Positions 58,883-64,000 of a DNA stretch of 64,000 nt are shown one piece after another. Below the pieces are notes generated by a model. It was not told where the DNA came from. It was given only the letters and a program-made list of their open reading frames with translations, and searched no databases. This DNA comes from Saitoella complicata NRRL Y-17804 (lineage: Eukaryota > Ascomycota > Saitoellomycetes > Saitoellales > Saitoellaceae). The translations under genes and the position numbers were made by a program. The stretch lies in contig NW_017566997.1 in NCBI RefSeq assembly GCF_001661265.1, forward strand, positions 310,001-374,000, read 5' to 3'. Numbering within the stretch: position 1 is the first letter of the stretch; every line of letters begins with the position of its first letter.

Positions 58883-61135
58883 ATGTCCACCTCCGACGAC
58901 GACCATTCCACTGGCAAGTGCACCTCATCCAACATGCCGTCCTCTGCTTTCATTGATATTGATCCATGGAGAACCAGCATTTATTCCGTGACGTTTCTCG
59001 TACTGGCACTTTCCATCGTTGTCTCGACTCAGAAGGGCTCGATACAGCTCAACTCGGTGTATCGTCGATTCTTCTTGACGAATCAATTGGGCAATGCCAG
59101 TCCTGCTGCAGACCCAGCAGAGACCACGCATATAAAGCCCGCACGGCGGCCGATCACGACCGACATTGATAGAGAAAGACAGCTCTATCATATCCTTCAG
59201 AATCCCGAACGTCATCCTGACGCTTTACGGCGTGCAGAGCGATATACCGCTCATCGACTCTCACAGGCCTTGCACTTTAAGCATGGCATCTGGCAGCTTC
59301 CTGACACCTTCGATCGGCATTCACTCGAGACATTCCTAGCAAATGGTCACGACAACAATGTCCATAAGTACGAAGAGTATTGCCAGCGTCGGCGGCAGGG
59401 TGCTGGTCGTGAATTGTTCAAAGCAGATGGAAGCACTGGCTCAAGGACAGACAAGGAGAAGGACAAGGCTTTTGCAGAGTGGTGGCTTAGGCAATCCACT
59501 CCTGTCAAGTTTGTTGATGGTGCCTGGTTGTCAAGGATCATGTGCGTTCCCGTCCAGAACGGTGTTGAACGTGAGGTTCGTCGTGGTGCATGGCAAGTCA
59601 TGTCTGAGGAACTCGGTGATGGCGCCATGGAGATGAACCACATAGCTATCTACGCTGATCTCGTCAAGACTTTGCCGAACCCCATCACGAACTCCGGAGA
59701 TGAAGCTTCCTTCATTGCACCGGATATGGATCTTGACGATCCCCGTGTCTGGAGGGCTGCCACAACGCAATTAGCTCTGGGAATCTGTGCTGCAGAGTGC
59801 GAACTTCTTCCCGAGGTCCTAGGTTTTAACATGGCATATGAGGATCTCCCTCTTCATCTCCTCTTGACCACGCACGAGCTCCGTGAGTTGGGGTTGGAAG
59901 ATAAGTACTTCACTCTTCATGTGTCTATCGACAATGCATCCTCGGGGCACGCTGCCATGGGACGTGAAGTTGTCTGTCGCTACCTTGAAAGTTTACCTGA
60001 AGGCACGGAGCGTGAGCAAGGCTGGAAGCGTGTCCGCGCTGGATATACATTGGCCGAAATGCTTCCTACCACGCCTGAGCGTGACAGCATTACCGAGAAG
60101 CTTGTCAAGATCCTGGGTGAGAAAGCTGAAAAGGGCGCTGGAGGCGTTCATTGCCGCTCAACTGTCAAAATTGGAGGCAAGACCATTCGCGACTGGCTTT
60201 GTCCTGAGGATGCCGTCCAGGGGTGCCCACCCGAGAGTTCTACAGCCGCGCATTTCCGTGCATTCCTGAGAGCCTTGATCGATAGCCGCTGGGTTATCCC
60301 AGGAGATCCGCAGAGTAGCCGCCTGTGTAAAGAACTAGAGTGGGGAGGCAGGATGTTTGGTGCATTCTCTGGCCGTGAGACGCAGGTGTTGACGACCTGG
60401 GTTGAAGGGTTGATTACTGAATCAGACAAGCCTGCGTTTGAGGATGCGGTTATGCCGAAGTACAACGCAGAGGTGGGCATTACTAGAGCAAACCCACCAA
60501 AGGAACGTGGTATTGGAAAGGCAGAGCTGAACAAGCTCTATCCCAATCTTCTGGGTGTATCTTGCTCGACTGTCAACGAGCTCATGTCCACCACCTCCGT
60601 GCCGCAGTCTGTCGTCCCTTCCACCATGGCAGCTGCCACCCGCCTCCTCGAAATGTGGCCGACTATCCCTGCGAAGTGCGCTAGTGATGTTGGCATGTCT
60701 GCTGTCCGTGTTCTTCGTGCTATATACGGGTTTGAGGACGTAGAAGGGCGTTGTGCCGGCATGGACGAGGTTCTCGAGCCTTTCAGTCAAGGATTGGCAT
60801 TCAATGCCATGCACTTCCGACGTGATAGCGGCGTGGAGGTTGAGACCGAGAAGTCAGCGCCAGGCCATGCATCTGAGGTGGAGAAGGTGCTTATCGGCAT
60901 CTCGAGGAAGCCCGAAGAAATGTGTGCAATAACTTGGGGATTGACGCTGTTCTTCTCTACAAAAATGTGGCCCTATCACACTTCCGAGAAAGAGATTGTA
61001 GAGCGAGTTCAGAAGGAGTGTGTTGAGATTATTAATAAGGAGCGTGAAAGAGACGGGTGGTGGCAGGACGTCTGTAGCGGGTGGAGCCTTGCTGGACACT
61101 TATGCGATAGTACATTTGATATGGTACAGGCTTAG
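58883..61135 (+). CDS. Heme-oxygenase-like diiron (HDO) protein, iron-containing redox enzyme family, membrane-anchored
   Basis: Intronless, up to 750 aa. An N-terminal hydrophobic segment (TSIYSVTFLVLALSIVVSTQ, about residues 32-51) predicts a membrane anchor. The catalytic-type region has an ExxH motif (E250, H253 in MEMNHIAIYADL), then ECELLPEVLGFNMAYEDLPL, and H346, D350 and H356 in FTLHVSIDNASSGHA. This is the order of iron ligands in heme-oxygenase-like diiron oxidases such as CADD and UndA. A long C-terminal part of about 390 residues contains a conserved-looking WGGRMFGAFSGRETQVLTTW block I cannot assign. The substrate is unknown. The TATA position suggests the start may be Met18 at 58934. 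Confidence 0.65.
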   Translation: MSTSDDDHSTGKCTSSNMPSSAFIDIDPWRTSIYSVTFLVLALSIVVSTQKGSIQLNSVYRRFFLTNQLGNASPAADPAETTHIKPARRPITTDIDRERQLYHILQNPERHPDALRRAERYTAHRLSQALHFKHGIWQLPDTFDRHSLETFLANGHDNNVHKYEEYCQRRRQGAGRELFKADGSTGSRTDKEKDKAFAEWWLRQSTPVKFVDGAWLSRIMCVPVQNGVEREVRRGAWQVMSEELGDGAMEMNHIAIYADLVKTLPNPITNSGDEASFIAPDMDLDDPRVWRAATTQLALGICAAECELLPEVLGFNMAYEDLPLHLLLTTHELRELGLEDKYFTLHVSIDNASSGHAAMGREVVCRYLESLPEGTEREQGWKRVRAGYTLAEMLPTTPERDSITEKLVKILGEKAEKGAGGVHCRSTVKIGGKTIRDWLCPEDAVQGCPPESSTAAHFRAFLRALIDSRWVIPGDPQSSRLCKELEWGGRMFGAFSGRETQVLTTWVEGLITESDKPAFEDAVMPKYNAEVGITRANPPKERGIGKAELNKLYPNLLGVSCSTVNELMSTTSVPQSVVPSTMAAATRLLEMWPTIPAKCASDVGMSAVRVLRAIYGFEDVEGRCAGMDEVLEPFSQGLAFNAMHFRRDSGVEVETEKSAPGHASEVEKVLIGISRKPEEMCAITWGLTLFFSTKMWPYHTSEKEIVERVQKECVEIINKERERDGWWQDVCSGWSLAGHLCDSTFDMVQA

Positions 61136-61506
61136 GGTTTCTTGAGAGTATGTCTACTTTGGTTTGAGCTCGGAATGGTTATGGCGTTAACGGACCACAT
61201 GATTTCGGAAGGGACATATCATTATGAGGGTTGCAGTAGCTACAGTGGCATCCTTTGACTGAATATATTTTAACACCACCAACTTCTTTGTTCATCCGAG
61301 AACACTAAGCAGCATCCAGCACTGCAGTATTCATGGGTATCAATGAGCTCGAGCTCACTCCGCCGGTCGTGTCATGGGCAATCCGAAAGGGTTCGCATCG
61401 CATCGCACCGCACCACTCTGTTACTCGTTGTTACGCCAAGTGCTGACGACAAGCACATTTTGTGCTTATGAGAACATGCACACGTGCCTCATTACGGTAT
61501 TAGCAG
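61136..61506. other. convergent spacer, nothing seen
   Basis: The 3' untranslated regions of the HDO-like and exonuclease genes. No supported gene or repeat except short ATCGCATCGCACC and GAGCTCGAGCTC stretches. Confidence 0.5.
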
Positions 61507-62451
61507 TCAGACCTTTCCTGCAGCAGTCATTTCGAATTCTCTTTCAGCCTCGAGCTCTGCCTTCTTCGCGAGCACTTCCCTTATGCTCACAACCTTGATC
61601 TCCCTCTCCACTGCATCTATTTCAGATTGCTCTCCCACCCGGGTTGCCAACACTTCGTAGAGCTTCCAGCTGGCATATACGTCGTTCGCGGCATATTTCA
61701 GCATCTTTCCCGGCAGACTAAGTGATTCCCAGTTTCCACACCTTGTGGAAGAGTCCTTCGATACTGTACACCCAAGATGTTTCTCCGTCAGCTCGGCAAG
61801 TGAGATCATTCCGACACCTCGATTGTAATAGCCTGGCTCGGTGTATGCCGACCGGGCCACCCAGCTGAGCTCTACCAAACCCTCTGCCATGATTCCATAA
61901 TCTTTATGAAGCTTCGTACCGTCTGCCTGGATATTCACGCCAGCCTTGAGTAGATTTGGATTCTCGATCCATTCTCGTAAGCTTGTCGGAAACCCGCTTT
62001 TGATATGAGGCAGATGAATCAAGAGTATCTTCTTCCCGTCTGTGATCTGGATCATGGAGACTTTGTGTGTGATATTCTTCCGCCGTTGCGGACGCCACTC
62101 ACAATCAAAGCCGAATGTTGTGCCACGTAACGAACCGAGAGCCCTATCTAGCTCGGTTGTATTGCGAATGTACTCAAATTTGCATGTTGATGGGTACTCG
62201 AACGACGGTAGATTTGTAGCGCTCTTCACTTCCTTTACACCCATCTCACCAAGTGGGGGTTGTCGTTGTGTAATGGCAGGCATGGGAGACTTTGGCCGCG
62301 AAATACGGTCGAAGGCTGCGAAAGATGGAGGGAGTGGACTTGACGCAGTGGCTGTAGTGGTGTAGAAACCGCGAGTAGGAGTCGCGAGATGGAGATGTTT
62401 CGAAAGTATTGAAAAACGGAGACGCAACAAGCTCATGAAGATATGGGACAA
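61507..62451 (-). CDS. DEDDy 3'-5' exonuclease, WRN-exo/RNase D type
   Basis: Single-exon, 314-aa exonuclease. The N-terminus (SLLRLRFSILSKHLHLATPT) is basic, Leu-rich and acid-poor, consistent with mitochondrial import. The DEDDy residues are visible: TFGFDCEWRP (D and E), KAGVNIQADGTKLHKDYG (D) and YAANDVYASWKLYE (Y and final D). LSWVARSAYTEPGYYNRGVG and LAELTEKHLGC fit the WRN exonuclease subfamily. It has no helicase domain, so it is a stand-alone exonuclease. In-frame Met at 62436 is an alternative start. Confidence 0.85.
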   Translation of the reverse strand: MSHIFMSLLRLRFSILSKHLHLATPTRGFYTTTATASSPLPPSFAAFDRISRPKSPMPAITQRQPPLGEMGVKEVKSATNLPSFEYPSTCKFEYIRNTTELDRALGSLRGTTFGFDCEWRPQRRKNITHKVSMIQITDGKKILLIHLPHIKSGFPTSLREWIENPNLLKAGVNIQADGTKLHKDYGIMAEGLVELSWVARSAYTEPGYYNRGVGMISLAELTEKHLGCTVSKDSSTRCGNWESLSLPGKMLKYAANDVYASWKLYEVLATRVGEQSEIDAVEREIKVVSIREVLAKKAELEAEREFEMTAAGKV

Positions 62452-62695
62452 AGGTGCGTGTTGAGAATGATCGTCTTGAAAGAGTAGTTCTATCGGCCTC
62501 CTGAAGAAGGGGCCTTGCCTTGATGGCGGTGTTGAGTGTGTAGAGTAGGACGTACACGGACCTACACACCAAGTAATGCGCGGGCAAATTCGGCATGTGT
62601 AGGTAACGTAGACAAAACAAAGGCCGGTAGGTGGTTGGAAATAATCAGAACCTTATCGTGAAAATACCAGCTTTGTTGCACAAGAACTAGGTTGT

Positions 62696-63887
62696 CTACG
62701 TCTTGCCGTACGACCCGTAGGGCACACTAGCTCCTTTACTCGCTACATAATCCCTTTCCAAGGGTTCGGCAGGGCTTTGCTCTTTTAACTCCTTCAACAC
62801 CGTTTTCAGCCTTTCAATAGCACTAGGGACAATCTGATGATGAAGAACAATCCTACCACCACCGACCCTTAGGCCAGCCTTCTCGGCAGCGAGTGCGAAA
62901 GCTGACGGCTGAACACCCGCAGCCGCCAGGTCTATCCAGATCATATTGGTCTGCACAGGAAGCTGAAAAGTATATCCAAGGTCCATGAGTTCACCAGCCA
63001 GTTGCTTCGTCCGAGCATGTACCTCCCTAAGCTTACCGCCGAAGAAGACTTCTTCAATGGCAGTCCGAGCTGCACCTGCCATGATCCCTGTCTGCCGCAT
63101 TCCTCCGCCCATTGCTTTCCTGAACCACCGTGCCTTTTTGATGAAATCTGCAGGTCCTACGATAACACTGCCCATGGGAGCGCCAATTCCTTTGGAGAGG
63201 CAAAGTGACATGGAGTCAAAGTACGATCCGTAAGAGGCCATAGCGATGCCAGTAGCGGCACTGGCTTCCCACAACCTAGCACCATCTAAGTGAAGCTTGA
63301 TTCCTTCAGCCTTTGATAATCCAGCAATACGCTGAATCGCGGATAGGGGCATGATGGTTCCTCCAAGTGTATTCTCCAAGGAGATCACCTTTGTAGGCGC
63401 AGTATGGATATCATCGCCAAGGACGAGGCTGGCTTCAACATCTTCTGCTCTGAGATACACCCCGTTTGAGGGTGTCACTGGGCTTACCATCGCTTGACTG
63501 AGCATAGCCATAGCTCCGGCTTCCCATGCGTACACATGAGCCCGATGATCACAAAGAACGGAGTGTGGTGGTTGAGTTAACCATGTCCGTATACAGAGCT
63601 GATTGCCCATGGTACCTGTAGGTACAAAAAGGGCTGACTCTTTCCCTGTCAGATCGGCGACGAATTTCTCAAGCTCGCCAGTCGTGGAATCTTCATGATA
63701 GACATCATCTCCGACAGGGTAACCAGAAAGCGATGCAAGAATTGACGCAGTTGGCGTAGTTACAGTATCACCTGACATGGAAATAGTAAGCAGTTGAATC
63801 CCACAGTCACAGAAAGTCACATAACGTACTTCGAAAGTCGTAGCTCGGGGTCGGAGACGTTGCCGTTACACTGTCAACACCTGACAT
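62696..63887 (-). CDS. GLY1: Low-specificity L-threonine aldolase
   Basis: PLP enzyme splitting threonine (or allo-threonine) into glycine and acetaldehyde. Exons 63887-63830 and 63771-62696 join in frame to 377 aa. The exon junction rebuilds SYDFRSDTVTTPT, the family's N-terminal signature. Then come ALFVPTGTMGNQLCIRTWL, ISLENTLGGTIMP, IKLHLDGARLWEA and SLCLSKGIGAPMGSVIVG with the PLP-binding lysine. The GGGMRQTGIMA segment follows. No targeting signal, so likely cytosolic. Confidence 0.93.
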
Positions 63888-64000
63888 ATTCCGAACTGTT
63901 ATTCGCCGTAAGTTCACCGCTCGCGACTGCCTTGAGATGACCCTTGAGGTCCTTGGAAGATAACTCGTCATGGCCTGGATTTCGGGGTGCAGGCTTCAGC
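63888..64000. other. GLY1 upstream region at window edge
   Basis: Short stretch upstream of the threonine aldolase start. No element is recognised, and no AGCATACA is present. Confidence 0.4.

Overview
The window is a compact, gene-dense stretch of a fungal nuclear chromosome. I place it in the Ascomycota, tentatively near the early-diverging (Taphrinomycotina-like) lineages. The evidence is short GT..AG introns of about 50-65 nt with TACTAAT-like branch sites, about 31 protein genes in 64 kb, and fungus-restricted families: an APSES/ankyrin MBF factor, Ste12 with two C2H2 fingers, an AreB-like GATA factor, Spo71, End3, Mme1 and Rrg7. The exact taxon is inference. Most genes are conserved housekeeping genes on both strands, and I could rebuild most intron-exon structures by hand.

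Layout. 0-11 kb: RING E3 ligase (-), FIS1 (-), SPC24 (+), PMS1 (-), IMP2 (+), SPO71-like (-). 11-22.7 kb: HET-C2/GLTP (+), APSES factor (+), glutaminyl-tRNA synthetase (+), MME1 carrier (-), VPS52 (-), eIF5A (+). 22.7-27.0 kb: the only long gene-free island, with a polypyrimidine/polypurine switch, three eroded LTR-like fossils and CATG-rich repeats. 27-47 kb: END3 (-), RRG7 (+), BST1 (-), IRC3 (-), MED21 (+), ubiquitin-L40 (-), MCH1-like (+), GATA factor (-), LSB6 (+), SNF2/RING ATPase (+). 47-64 kb: STE12 (+), a small membrane protein (-), a proline/alanine-rich unknown (-), NHX1 (-), a sucrose-type transporter (+), ALB1 (+), a heme-oxygenase-like diiron protein (+), a DEDDy exonuclease (-) and threonine aldolase (-).

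The genes form no pathway cluster. Many lie as close divergent pairs sharing short promoters: FIS1/SPC24, PMS1/IMP2, SPO71/HET-C2, END3/RRG7, IRC3/MED21, UBI-L40/MCH1, GATA/LSB6, NHX1/sucrose transporter. The most striking unexplained signal is the octamer AGCATACA. It occurs in sense orientation about 15-65 nt upstream of the start codon of seven unrelated genes (RING ligase, IMP2, SPO71, HET-C2, VPS52, MCH1, NHX1), with a one-mismatch copy at END3. At MCH1 it is tandemly amplified. It looks like a position-restricted initiator or leader element. Other points of interest are an 8-nt coding microexon in eIF5A, a 9-nt first coding exon in IMP2, and a membrane-anchored HDO-family enzyme.
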